Shown here in pieces: positions 1 through 7,980 of a stretch of 10,018 nucleotides of DNA. The notes beneath the pieces are model-generated. The model ran no database searches, was not told the DNA's origin, and saw nothing but the letters and a program-made list of their open reading frames with translations. Source of the DNA: an uncultured Clostridia bacterium (GTDB taxonomy: Bacteria > Bacillota > Clostridia > Christensenellales > CAG-314). The position numbers were made by a program, and so were the translations under genes. The stretch lies in contig CAKQXG010000071.1 in NCBI GenBank assembly GCA_934281515.1, positions 1 through 10,018 on the forward strand. The letters are read 5' to 3'. Positions within the stretch are counted from its first letter, which is position 1, and each line of letters opens with the position of its first letter.

Positions 1-147
1 CGCAAACAAGTGGGCAGCGAGGACTACACTCCCAAGGAACAAAAAGCCATGGTCGGCGGTATGTTCCTTGCCATGCTGCCAAGGCTTCTTGCCGTTTTGG
101 GCGGTTTTGCCCTGGCAATCGTCGTGGTTATTTTGTGGTTGAGTTAG
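1..147 (+). CDS. C-terminal end of an unidentified membrane protein (5' partial)
   Basis: The frame is open from the window edge and ends at TAG, giving 48 residues. The first 16 are charged and polar (RKQVGSEDYTPKEQKA). The rest is one long hydrophobic stretch (roughly residues 17-47, through MFLAMLPRLLAVLGGFALAI and a Val/Ile/Leu run) ending in WLS. This is a C-terminal transmembrane segment, with a Pro-Arg interruption that could split it into two shorter helices. No family can be recognised from so short a tail. It is followed by 284 non-coding bases with a promoter candidate, so it probably belongs to a separate transcription unit from the protease gene. Confidence 0.7.
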   Translation, partial: RKQVGSEDYTPKEQKAMVGGMFLAMLPRLLAVLGGFALAIVVVILWLS

Positions 148-169
148 GGCAGTGAGGATATCTCAATTT

Positions 170-191
170 GTTTGCAAAAAGCAAACGTTTT
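170..191 (+). terminator. weak hairpin plus short T-run after the upstream gene
   Basis: The arms GTTTGC and GCAAAC pair perfectly around an AAAAA loop and are followed by GTTTT. The hairpin starts 22 nt after the TAG stop. The stem is only 6 bp and AT-leaning, and the T-run is short, so this is a marginal intrinsic terminator. An overlapping alternative hairpin, TTTCGA/TCGAAA (189-194 with 201-206), could compete with it. Confidence 0.35.
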
Positions 192-286
192 CGAGGCTTT
201 TCGAAACAAACTTATCGCATTGTCCGACGGCACAAAAAAAATCGCCGACGTTACGACAAAATGCTGTCGAAATATGGCAAAATCAG

Positions 287-315
287 TTGATAAATTACAC
301 CCCGCGTGGTAAAAT
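287..315 (+). promoter_or_regulatory. candidate sigma-A-type promoter for the protease operon
   Basis: A -35-like TTGATA (287-292) lies 17 nt upstream of a -10-like TAAAAT (310-315). The bases just before the -10 are TGG, which matches the extended -10 TGn motif. Transcription would start near position 322, giving a leader of about 110 nt before the protease start codon. A second TATAAT occurs at 328-333 but has no good -35 partner. The match is by consensus only. Confidence 0.5.
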
Positions 316-339
316 AAAATAATTATTTATAATTATTTT
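316..339 (+). repeat. AT-only palindrome over the predicted transcription start
   Basis: Two perfect 11-bp arms (AAAATAATTAT and ATAATTATTTT) are separated by TT. The palindrome begins one base after the candidate -10 element and covers the expected start site near 322. That is a usual position for a repressor operator, and it would also ease strand opening. It is made only of A and T in otherwise GC-balanced surroundings, so chance or a DNA-melting role is also possible. Confidence 0.45.
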
Positions 340-379
340 TTGCAAACAATACGGCAAAAGACAAACCGACGAAAACATA

Positions 380-389
380 CCGCATGCGG
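380..389 (+). repeat. perfect palindrome CCGCATGCGG in the leader
   Basis: This is a perfect 10-bp palindrome. It extends imperfectly to ATACCGCATGCGGCAT (377-392) and lies in the presumed untranslated leader about 40 nt before the protease start. It could be a transcription factor site or a small RNA hairpin. A second weak inverted repeat, AATTC/GAATT (395-399 with 407-411), follows it. No function can be assigned. Confidence 0.35.
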
Positions 390-414
390 CATTGAATTCG
401 ACGGCGGAATTACG

Positions 415-435
415 ATGGTAGTGAGAAACGTATGA
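415..435 (+). CDS. possible 6-codon leader ORF (MVVRNV) overlapping the protease start
   Basis: An ATG at 415 opens a six-codon frame reading MVVRNV. Its TGA stop overlaps the ATG of the protease gene as ATGA, the classic arrangement for translational coupling. A purine-rich GGCGGA lies at 403-408, 6 nt before this ATG. The protease ATG itself is preceded only by a poor GTGAG-like sequence. Terminating ribosomes could therefore reinitiate at the large gene. The ORF is so short that chance occurrence is quite possible. Confidence 0.3.
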   Translation: MVVRNV

Positions 436-3400
436 ATACAACCAGAACAAAACTTATCGCTATACTGAACGTAGTACTTGCGCTTACCCTGTGCATGTCC
501 TTTTTGCTGTCGGCATTCGGGTTTGAAAACAGTTCTTCGGCCTTTCCGCAGCTTATCGGAGGCAGCCTTACAAAAATCGACAACGTCGACGTAAGTGCAA
601 TCCGTCAAGCCAACTACAACGACAACGTCGCTTCCGCATCCCAAGCGCAAGCTTCTTTCGAGGGAGATCGCTGGGTAGTGGTGGAACTCGGTAACAAATC
701 GTTGTATTCGGAGTACACTAAAAAGTATTCCGACGAAACCTTCGGAGATTTTGTCGCAAGCAAACAAGGACAAAAGTTGAAGTCCGACATCGAAAACGAG
801 CAAAAACAATTTCTTTCCAAACTGGACAGAAAAGGAATAAAATACACCCTCAAATACAACTACTCGTTGCTTAACAACGGTGTGGCAATCAAGATAGACG
901 CCAAGGCGTACAACATCGTCAAAAACATGGACGGCGTGACGGATATCGGCGTTTCCGAGTCCTACTCCGTACCGCAAGTGGCTGTCAAAAACGACGCCAA
1001 TGTCTACACTACGGGTATCTACGACTCTTCCGACATCAATGAAAACGGCGCAGGCATGGTAGTTGCGATATTGGACACCGGCTTGGACTACACGCACGAA
1101 GCGTTCCAAAATTTGCCCACAAACAAAAGCAAGCTTTGGACAAAGCAAACGGTAGCCGACAAGATGGCCGACGCCGACGACTTCAAGGCAAAAGCTTCGG
1201 TCAACGAAGTGTATTACAGCGAAAAGATTCCTTTCGCCTACGACTACGCCGACGACGACGCCGATGTGTTCCCTTCGTACTCTTCGCACGGCACGCACGT
1301 TGCGGGTATCGTAGCCGGACAAAGCGACTACGAAGTAAATTCCGAAACGCACGAAACTTTCCTGGGCGTTGCTCCCCAAGCGCAACTCGTCATTTGTAAG
1401 GTGTTTACCGACAATCTCGACAGCGACGGATTGGGCGGAGCCGACACGATGGACATACTTGCGGCAGTCAGCGACTGCGTGGCATTGGGCGTAGACGTCA
1501 TCAACATGAGTCTTGGTTCCAGCGCAGGTTTCGCAGTGGAAGGCGACGGCAATCGTATCGACCGCATGATCAACGAAGTGTACGCTTCCGTCAAGGCGGC
1601 AGGCATCAGCCTTGTTGTTGCGGCAAGCAACGATTACAGTTCGGGCTTCGGCGGCGGCAACGGCACCAACCTTGCAACCAACCCTGACAGCGGTACGGTA
1701 GGTTCGCCCTCCACGTACGACGCAGCTCTGTCGGTGGCCTCCATCAACGGACAAAAATCCACCTACATTCAAGCCAACGGCGACGAAGATCAAGTTGCGT
1801 TTATCACCGAGTCGTCCGACGGCGACGGCAACGAGTTGGATTTTGTCAATCAGTTGTACGCCATCACGGGCAAGACTCCCGGCACGACAATGCGCTTTAA
1901 GTACGTTGTCATCAGCGGTGTAGGTCGTCAAAGCAGTTACAGCAACAGTGTCAAGGCGGAGTTGCGAAACAAAAACGGTTACGACGGAACCATCGCTCTT
2001 GTCAAGCGCGGAGACACTACATTTGCCGACAAGGTACGTCTGGCAAAAAGCGGCGGCGCAACGGCGTGTATCATTTACAACAACCTGTCGGGTACAATCA
2101 AGATGTCCCTCGGGGAAGTAAAGGACCCGATACCCACCGTATCCATACCCATGGACGCAGGTAAGCGCATTGTAGAAGGCGCAACCAAAAACGTCGGTTA
2201 CATCGAAATCAATTCGGAGTTTAAGGCAGGACCGTTTATGTCCGACTTCTCCAGTTGGGGACCGATGCCCGACCTTCAACTCAAACCCGAGATAACGGCG
2301 CACGGCGGTGAAATCACAAGTGCAGTTGCAGGCGGCTACGACGTGTACAGCGGCACAAGTATGGCCGCCCCCAACATGGCAGGCGCAATTGCTTTGCTGC
2401 GTGAAAACCTCAAAAACACTCACCCCGAGTTGGATACAAATACTTTGCTCGGACGTACGCAATTGACCGCATTGGTCAACCAAGTGCTGATGAGTACGGC
2501 AACAATAGCTCTCAACCAGGACGGCAACCCGTATTCTCCTCGTAAACAGGGCGCAGGGCTTGCCGGTATCAAAAACGCAATTTCCACCGAGAGTTACATC
2601 ACGGTTAAGGACAGCAACGGCAACGTTCGCGACAAGACCAAGGTGGAGCTGTACGACGACCCCGACCGCACGGGTGTGTACGAATTTACCTTTACCGTAC
2701 ACAACACCTCGGCAAATACAGTCAAGTACAATCCGACGGTGTATACAATGACGGAAACGCTTGCTTCCGACAACAAGACCGTGGCGGAAAAGGCCTACAT
2801 GTTGTCGGCAAACACACAAGTTTTTGTCGGCGGCAGTGCCGTGGAAACGGTGGAAGTGGCAGCAGGCGAAGACCTTGAAGTTACCGTAAAAATCACTCTT
2901 ACCGACGCAGACAGAAAGTACATCGAACAAAGCTTTGCAAACGGCATGTACGTCGAAGGCTTTGTGTCACTTGCTCCCGTAGAGGGAGGCAAGGTTACAA
3001 TCGGTTTGCCTTACCTTGCTTTCTACGGCGATTGGACGGCCGCTCCTTTGTTCGATTACAGCGTGTACGAAATCGCCGAAAGTCAAAAAGACACTTCGGT
3101 TGACCCCGAAGACAAGCTTGTGGCAAGTGCTGCCGAAACGAGAGTGCTGGGTAGATACTTCGAGGACAAGTACATCCTTACATTGGGATCCTACCTGTAT
3201 TCGCAGGACGAAACCGACGTCAAAATCTACACCGATCCCGACAAGGCGGCAATATCGATATTTGACGAAACAAACAAACACACTATCTACGAGTTGTACA
3301 TGGTGTACGCAGGATTGTTGCGCGGCGCAGACACTATGACGGTTACCGTCACCGACACCGCCACGGGCAAAGTTGTGTACAGCGAAGTGCAAGAAAAGGT

Positions 3401-6400
3401 CAGCAAGTCCTATGCGGCAGGCGGCTCTAACCGAGGCGCGGCAATCGTGTTGGATATCAATGCGCTTGATTGGAATTTGTCCGCCAACTCCGAGTACAAG
3501 GTGTCGCTGACAGGCACGCTTGACTACAAGGGCGGCTCAACTCCCAAACGCAACAGTTTCGACTTCACCTTTACGGTGGACTACGAAGCTCCGCAAATCC
3601 TTGACTATCGCATAAGATTTGACCCCTACACCGAAAACAAAAAAGTCAAGTACCGCGTGTACATGGACGTGGACGTGCAGGACAACCAGTATGTACAAGA
3701 CGTCATGCCTTGCTACATCAAAAAGACCAAAGACGGCAACGTGATGACTCTTGCCACCAAACACCCCGTACCTGTTTACGGGCAGAAAGGCGAGATGAGT
3801 ACCGTTTCGTTTGAAATTACCGACTTCTACAACGAGATGGTTGCCGCAAGCAACAGCTACGTGCGCGACGACGACAATCCCGACAGTGCGGTAGGACAGT
3901 TTATCCTTGTGGCGGAAGACTACGCCATGAACCAAACCAGCTATCTCATCAACATGACTACGGCGTTGCAGTATCCCGATTCCGTCACGGTATCTACCGA
4001 CGGCGGCAAGCTTGTCGATACGGGACGTAAAGGCACCAATGCGGCTACTGCAACCGAAGCCAAGAGCAGCTACCCCATCTACAACATGACAATGCAACCC
4101 AACGAGTTGTATGCTCCCGTAGTTACTACGGGTCCCGACGTTACGATGAGTCAGACTCTTGCATGGTTTGTGACAAACGGTTCGCAGTACGTCAAGGCAA
4201 AGCAAGGCGAGATTTTTGCAACAACCGAAGGCAACGCCACCGTCGTACTTAAGGACAGCACGGGCAAAGACAGCAAAATCTATGCCCAAATCAACCTTAG
4301 CGTTTACGGAGAGGCACTGGCCGCGCCCATTGTGGACAAGATGGTACTCGATGCGGTCAAAAATGCAAGTGGCTACTTCGTGGACGTCAACAGCGGTACA
4401 AGCGTTTCGTTGGACCTCAACCCCAATCAGACAACTACGATTACGGCTTCGCTGTCGCCGTGGTATGTGGAAACGACATACGAATTTGCTTCCGAAGATC
4501 CTTCCGTTGCCACGGTTGATCAAAACGGCGTAATCACCGCCGTTGCCAAGGGTACGGCATTTATCTCCGTTACTGCGCAAGGCACCAGGTTGCAGCCCAA
4601 GTACATCAAAGTGGTGGTCGGCGACTACTATCGTATCACCAACTACACTTTGTACGACTACTACGGCGGACCCGACTGCGTCATTCCCAAGGACAAAAAC
4701 GTGATGTACATCGACGAGGATTGTTTCAAAAACAACACCACGTTGAGAAGCGTAGTTATTCCCTACTCCGTCACGGAAATTCCCGAAAAGGCATTTGAAG
4801 GCTGTATCAATCTGGAAACGGTGGAAATCAACGGGCAGTGCAATGTTGTCGGAAAGAGTGCTTTTGCAAGACTTACCAATCTTACCACTGTCAAGTTTGA
4901 CCACTTTGTGGACCGCGAAGGCGACGCTCACGAAGAGTTTGCAGGTACAATTACCATCGGCCACAATGCATTCGATGGTTGTACCGCACTTGCCACGATC
5001 GAAAACTCCACTCGTATCACGTCGGCGTACGACAGAGCCTTTGCAGGCTGCAAGTCGCTGACAAGCATCGATATCAGCGAGTTGACGGTTGTAGGCAAAC
5101 AAGTATTTGAAGGTTGCACCAATCTTGCCGACGTTACGACAAGCAAGTTTACCGCCATCGGACAAAACATGTTTGAAGGTTGCACTGCGCTTACGTCCTT
5201 CAACTACGCAGGCAAGTCGATCGGCAGCGGTGCGTTTAAGGATTGCACCAACCTTGCCGAGTTTACCCTCGACGGCACCTACGACAAGTACGACAACGCA
5301 TTCCGCGGTATCGGCGCAAACGCATTCGAAAACACCGCAATAAGCGAGTTTACTTTGCCCGACGGTAGCTACACAATCGGCGACAACGCATTTAAGGATT
5401 GTACAAATCTTACAATCGTTCGTTTGTCGGACAACGCTCAACCTACATTCGGCCGCGCTGTATTTATCGGCGCAACAAGTTTTGCAGGCTCGGCAACAAG
5501 CGGCTTCTTTGTAAAGAACAGCGCAAACGAGCATAACAGTTACTACACAACTTCAAGCGGCGTGTTGTACAATATGCGTGGCGACGAGCTTATTTGTGTG
5601 CCTACCTATACCGAGAAATTTTTGATAAGTTCGTTTGCCGACAAGATTGCCGACGGCGCTATGTCGGGATTGACCTTGACAAACGGCGAACTCAACCTGT
5701 ATCACATCAAGACAATCGGCAAGTATGCGCTTGCGGACAGCAACGTATCCAAGGTCATTTTCAGTGAGGATATTACCGAGTTGCCGCAAGGCTTGTTCGA
5801 AGGCTGTACCTCTCTTACCGAAGTTACCGGTACGAACAATGTAACCACCGTGGGTGAACGTGCTTTCTACGGTTGCACGGCACTTACAAACATTGTTTTG
5901 CCGACGGCTACTACAATCGGCGACGAAGCGTTCTGCAAATGCTCGGCATTGACGTCGATTACTGCAACGGAAGTGACAAAGGTCGGCGACAGCGCATTTA
6001 ACGGCGCAAACATTGTCAACATCAACTTCCCCAACCTGTCTGTTATCGGTGCGGAAGCCTTCGCCAACAACGACGAGGTCAAGACGGTGACGCTTGGCGC
6101 CGTAACGCAAATGGGCAACGAAGTCTTCAAAAACTGTTCCGAAATCACATCCGTAACCTTTGGCGACGGAACGACGACGATCGGCGCATATGCGTTCTAC
6201 TCGGCAAAGAACAACACCGCACTTAAAACCGTCAACTTGCCCGACAGCGTGGAAACAATCGGTGACTACGCATTCTACAATCTTGTTGCCGTCAAGACAA
6301 TCAATTTGTCCGGCGTAACCGCAATCGGCAACTATGCGTTGTACAACACCAAGTCGCTTACCGGCGTTGACATTGCCAACGTCAAAACAATCGGCGACTA

Positions 6401-7898
6401 CGCCTTTGCTTCGTCGGCACTCAAAACGGCTACGCTTAGCGGCATTACGCAAATCGGCAAGCATGCGTTTGACGGCGCACCTCTTACCGAAGTGACGTTC
6501 GGCAACAATCTGGCTTACATCGGCGACTACGCCTTTGCAAACACCAAGCTTACAACGGTAACCTTTGGCGGCGGTTTCGACAACGTAACCACCGACTACC
6601 ATTGGAACGAGTACGACGAAAAAGGTCGCGTCAGCAAGGAACGTGTTCGTCAGGTTTCTTCCTACGGACAAGGCGCATTTGCCGACATCAACACTCTTAC
6701 CGAGATTTCGGCGCAAGGACAAAACATCTTTACGGTTGACGGCGTGTTGTACGCCAAGACGGCAAACGGACTTGTTTTGTTGCAATATCCTGCCGCCAAG
6801 GCAGGCGCAAGTTACAAGACTCTCGACGGTACGGTAGCCATTGCGGCAAGTGCGTTCCAAAGCGTAAGCAAACTTCGCAGTGTGGAACTTGTCTACACCG
6901 TCAAGACTATCGGCAGCTACGCATTCTTCGGCAGTTCCGTCAAGACCTACACATTTAACAGTGTACAAGCACCCGTGTTGGAAGCAACCTACGTTGCTGC
7001 GGAAGAAGTGGAAGACTATTACATCAACTCCCTGTTTACCAGTGGTTACAGTATTTACTACGCAAACTTCAAGAATTACGTCATTGCACGTATGTTCTTC
7101 CCGACGACAATTGTTGCCGACTTCGGTCTTACAGCAATTGTTCCCAAAAACGGTACGGGCTACGACAACAACGTGTGGAAAGCGTTCTTTAACGTGCAAA
7201 CCACCGACGACGTCAAGGCAACCGACCAAACGCACAACGTAATCAACCTTATTGCGTCGGCCGAAAACATGATGAGTCTTGAAGAAATTGCCAATGCTAC
7301 GTCCGTCGACGAGCTTGCCGAAGTTTCGGCGGCAGTCACCAAGGCGCGCCTGGCATACAATGCCGTGACCGACTCCGATCAAATTGCATTGTTGGCAGAC
7401 AGCTTCGGCGTTTTGGTCAATTACGAAACGGCTTTGCGTAACGCCAAACAAGCACTCGGCAGTCCTGTCGAAGTGGAGGGACTGGTTGTTTCAAACGCTC
7501 CCGACAAGACCAGATACACCGCAGGCGAGAGTTTTGACGACCGCGGCATGGTGTTGAAGTTGATTTTCGCCGACAAGTCGGAAATCATCGTTACGGAATA
7601 CAAAACAAACAAAACCGTGTTTGCCAACGGCGATACCGACATTTGGCTGTCGGTGGACTACAACGGCAAGACTTACAAGGTACAATTGTTGCTCAACATC
7701 GAGAACGTCGATCCTACGCCTGATCCCACACCCGATCCGGATCCCGATCCTACGCCCGATCCCGACCCCACGCCTACACCCGATCCCAAACCCGACAAAA
7801 AGGGTTGCAAGACTGTTGTTGCAAGCAGCGCAGCGGCATTGTTCGGCATTGCGGTTGCGGCGGCAGTGGTGTGCACAAAGAAAAGAAACAACAAGTAA
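432..7898 (+). CDS. giant secreted S8 subtilisin-like protease with BspA-type leucine-rich repeats
   Basis: This 2,488-residue protein should cut proteins at the cell surface. The ATG chosen gives a signal peptide (residues 1-30) and is the only good in-frame start after an upstream TGA. An I9-like propeptide spans about 79-182. The S8 domain (about 200-700) shows Asp215 in AILDTGLDYTH, His286 in SSHGTHVAGIVAG, oxyanion Asn400 and Ser643 in SGTSMAAPNMAG. A PA domain is inserted at about 465-605, and FAYDYADDDAD before His286 resembles lactocepin/C5a-peptidase proteases. Next come Fn3-like modules (about 720-870 and 1020-1180), an Ig-like Big_2 domain (about 1325-1399), about 28 LRR_5 units (1400-2187), a helical region (2258-2344) and an Ig-like domain (2347-2426). 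An Asp-Pro/Thr-Pro linker leads to Gly2458-Cys2459, a 21-residue hydrophobic helix and KKRNNK; LPXTG is absent. All catalytic residues are present, so it is probably active. Substrate and anchoring are inferred. Confidence 0.93.
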   Translation: MNTTRTKLIAILNVVLALTLCMSFLLSAFGFENSSSAFPQLIGGSLTKIDNVDVSAIRQANYNDNVASASQAQASFEGDRWVVVELGNKSLYSEYTKKYSDETFGDFVASKQGQKLKSDIENEQKQFLSKLDRKGIKYTLKYNYSLLNNGVAIKIDAKAYNIVKNMDGVTDIGVSESYSVPQVAVKNDANVYTTGIYDSSDINENGAGMVVAILDTGLDYTHEAFQNLPTNKSKLWTKQTVADKMADADDFKAKASVNEVYYSEKIPFAYDYADDDADVFPSYSSHGTHVAGIVAGQSDYEVNSETHETFLGVAPQAQLVICKVFTDNLDSDGLGGADTMDILAAVSDCVALGVDVINMSLGSSAGFAVEGDGNRIDRMINEVYASVKAAGISLVVAASNDYSSGFGGGNGTNLATNPDSGTVGSPSTYDAALSVASINGQKSTYIQANGDEDQVAFITESSDGDGNELDFVNQLYAITGKTPGTTMRFKYVVISGVGRQSSYSNSVKAELRNKNGYDGTIALVKRGDTTFADKVRLAKSGGATACIIYNNLSGTIKMSLGEVKDPIPTVSIPMDAGKRIVEGATKNVGYIEINSEFKAGPFMSDFSSWGPMPDLQLKPEITAHGGEITSAVAGGYDVYSGTSMAAPNMAGAIALLRENLKNTHPELDTNTLLGRTQLTALVNQVLMSTATIALNQDGNPYSPRKQGAGLAGIKNAISTESYITVKDSNGNVRDKTKVELYDDPDRTGVYEFTFTVHNTSANTVKYNPTVYTMTETLASDNKTVAEKAYMLSANTQVFVGGSAVETVEVAAGEDLEVTVKITLTDADRKYIEQSFANGMYVEGFVSLAPVEGGKVTIGLPYLAFYGDWTAAPLFDYSVYEIAESQKDTSVDPEDKLVASAAETRVLGRYFEDKYILTLGSYLYSQDETDVKIYTDPDKAAISIFDETNKHTIYELYMVYAGLLRGADTMTVTVTDTATGKVVYSEVQEKVSKSYAAGGSNRGAAIVLDINALDWNLSANSEYKVSLTGTLDYKGGSTPKRNSFDFTFTVDYEAPQILDYRIRFDPYTENKKVKYRVYMDVDVQDNQYVQDVMPCYIKKTKDGNVMTLATKHPVPVYGQKGEMSTVSFEITDFYNEMVAASNSYVRDDDNPDSAVGQFILVAEDYAMNQTSYLINMTTALQYPDSVTVSTDGGKLVDTGRKGTNAATATEAKSSYPIYNMTMQPNELYAPVVTTGPDVTMSQTLAWFVTNGSQYVKAKQGEIFATTEGNATVVLKDSTGKDSKIYAQINLSVYGEALAAPIVDKMVLDAVKNASGYFVDVNSGTSVSLDLNPNQTTTITASLSPWYVETTYEFASEDPSVATVDQNGVITAVAKGTAFISVTAQGTRLQPKYIKVVVGDYYRITNYTLYDYYGGPDCVIPKDKNVMYIDEDCFKNNTTLRSVVIPYSVTEIPEKAFEGCINLETVEINGQCNVVGKSAFARLTNLTTVKFDHFVDREGDAHEEFAGTITIGHNAFDGCTALATIENSTRITSAYDRAFAGCKSLTSIDISELTVVGKQVFEGCTNLADVTTSKFTAIGQNMFEGCTALTSFNYAGKSIGSGAFKDCTNLAEFTLDGTYDKYDNAFRGIGANAFENTAISEFTLPDGSYTIGDNAFKDCTNLTIVRLSDNAQPTFGRAVFIGATSFAGSATSGFFVKNSANEHNSYYTTSSGVLYNMRGDELICVPTYTEKFLISSFADKIADGAMSGLTLTNGELNLYHIKTIGKYALADSNVSKVIFSEDITELPQGLFEGCTSLTEVTGTNNVTTVGERAFYGCTALTNIVLPTATTIGDEAFCKCSALTSITATEVTKVGDSAFNGANIVNINFPNLSVIGAEAFANNDEVKTVTLGAVTQMGNEVFKNCSEITSVTFGDGTTTIGAYAFYSAKNNTALKTVNLPDSVETIGDYAFYNLVAVKTINLSGVTAIGNYALYNTKSLTGVDIANVKTIGDYAFASSALKTATLSGITQIGKHAFDGAPLTEVTFGNNLAYIGDYAFANTKLTTVTFGGGFDNVTTDYHWNEYDEKGRVSKERVRQVSSYGQGAFADINTLTEISAQGQNIFTVDGVLYAKTANGLVLLQYPAAKAGASYKTLDGTVAIAASAFQSVSKLRSVELVYTVKTIGSYAFFGSSVKTYTFNSVQAPVLEATYVAAEEVEDYYINSLFTSGYSIYYANFKNYVIARMFFPTTIVADFGLTAIVPKNGTGYDNNVWKAFFNVQTTDDVKATDQTHNVINLIASAENMMSLEEIANATSVDELAEVSAAVTKARLAYNAVTDSDQIALLADSFGVLVNYETALRNAKQALGSPVEVEGLVVSNAPDKTRYTAGESFDDRGMVLKLIFADKSEIIVTEYKTNKTVFANGDTDIWLSVDYNGKTYKVQLLLNIENVDPTPDPTPDPDPDPTPDPDPTPTPDPKPDKKGCKTVVASSAAALFGIAVAAAVVCTKKRNNK
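4629..6990 (+). repeat. coding array of about 28 BspA/LRR_5 leucine-rich repeats
   Basis: Units of about 21-25 residues follow the pattern AFxGCxxLxxVxLxxxxTIGDx, for example AFYGCTALTNIVLPTATTIGDE. This is the Treponema pallidum/BspA-type LRR known from surface adhesins and other extracellular proteins. Two units carry the beta-hairpin excursions common in this family: SSGVLYNMRGDELICVPT near residue 1708 and VDGVLYAKTANGLVLLQYP near residue 2102. A charged insert, TDYHWNEYDEKGRVSKERV, starts near residue 2054. Repeats are diverged at the DNA level, so there is no recent tandem expansion. The likely role is binding a host, microbial or dietary surface or substrate. Confidence 0.88.
7710..7799 (+). 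repeat. Asp-Pro/Thr-Pro linker repeat
   Basis: About 30 codons encode alternating Asp-Pro, Thr-Pro and Lys-Pro pairs (residues 2427-2456), using GATCC and ACGCC/ACACC units. Such linkers commonly span the cell wall between surface domains and the C-terminal anchor. The short period makes it a candidate for slippage and length variation between strains. Confidence 0.85.
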
Positions 7899-7904
7899 TT
7901 TTTA

Positions 7905-7946
7905 GTTGCACGGTTGCGCTCGACACGTTCGGGCGCAATGTGCGGC
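7905..7946 (+). other. strong intercistronic stem-loop I
   Basis: The core stem pairs TTGCGCTCGA (7914-7923) with TCGGGCGCAA (7929-7938): 10 continuous pairs including one T-G wobble, closing a CACGT loop. Outside it GCAC (7908-7911) pairs with GTGC (7940-7943) across a small bulge, with further wobble pairs out to 7905/7946. The core begins 15 nt after the protease stop. No T-run follows, so it is not a standard intrinsic terminator. It may protect a 3' end, be a processing site, or reduce read-through. It resembles the stem-loop after the next gene. Confidence 0.65.
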
Positions 7947-7959
7947 AAACAAAAGGTAC

Positions 7960-7980
7960 GGCGACACCCGACGTGTTGCC
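7960..7980 (+). other. intercistronic stem-loop II, directly upstream of the lipoprotein ribosome binding site
   Basis: GGCGACAC (7960-7967) pairs with GTGTTGCC (7973-7980), 8 pairs with one G-T wobble, around a CCGAC loop. The AAGGGA ribosome binding sequence starts at the very next base. The loop of stem-loop I (CACGT, 7924-7928) is exactly complementary to ACGTG at 7971-7975, inside this hairpin, so an alternative or tertiary pairing is possible. A role in tuning translation of the lipoprotein is inferred. Confidence 0.5.

Noticed and set aside
220..250. CCGACG repeated around an A8 run as a terminator hairpin
   Set aside because: The two copies are direct, not inverted, so no stem forms, and the A-run is on the wrong strand for a + strand terminator.
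333..7451. Very long minus-strand reading frames (865, 665 and 632 codons) opposite the protease gene
   Set aside because: They are exactly codon-aligned with the sense gene and stay open only because it avoids TTA, CTA and TCA codons. Their translations are rich in Cys, His, Val and Arg with no recognisable domain, and the sense protein has clear conserved motifs throughout.
7710..7799. Short direct repeats that could suggest a CRISPR-like or other non-coding array
   Set aside because: The period is a few bases, there are no spacers, and it reads cleanly in frame as an Asp-Pro/Thr-Pro linker.
7905..7950. Intrinsic terminator after the protease gene
   Set aside because: The hairpin is strong, but the bases after it (TGTGCGGCAAAC and so on) have no T-run, so I list it as a structural element, not a terminator.
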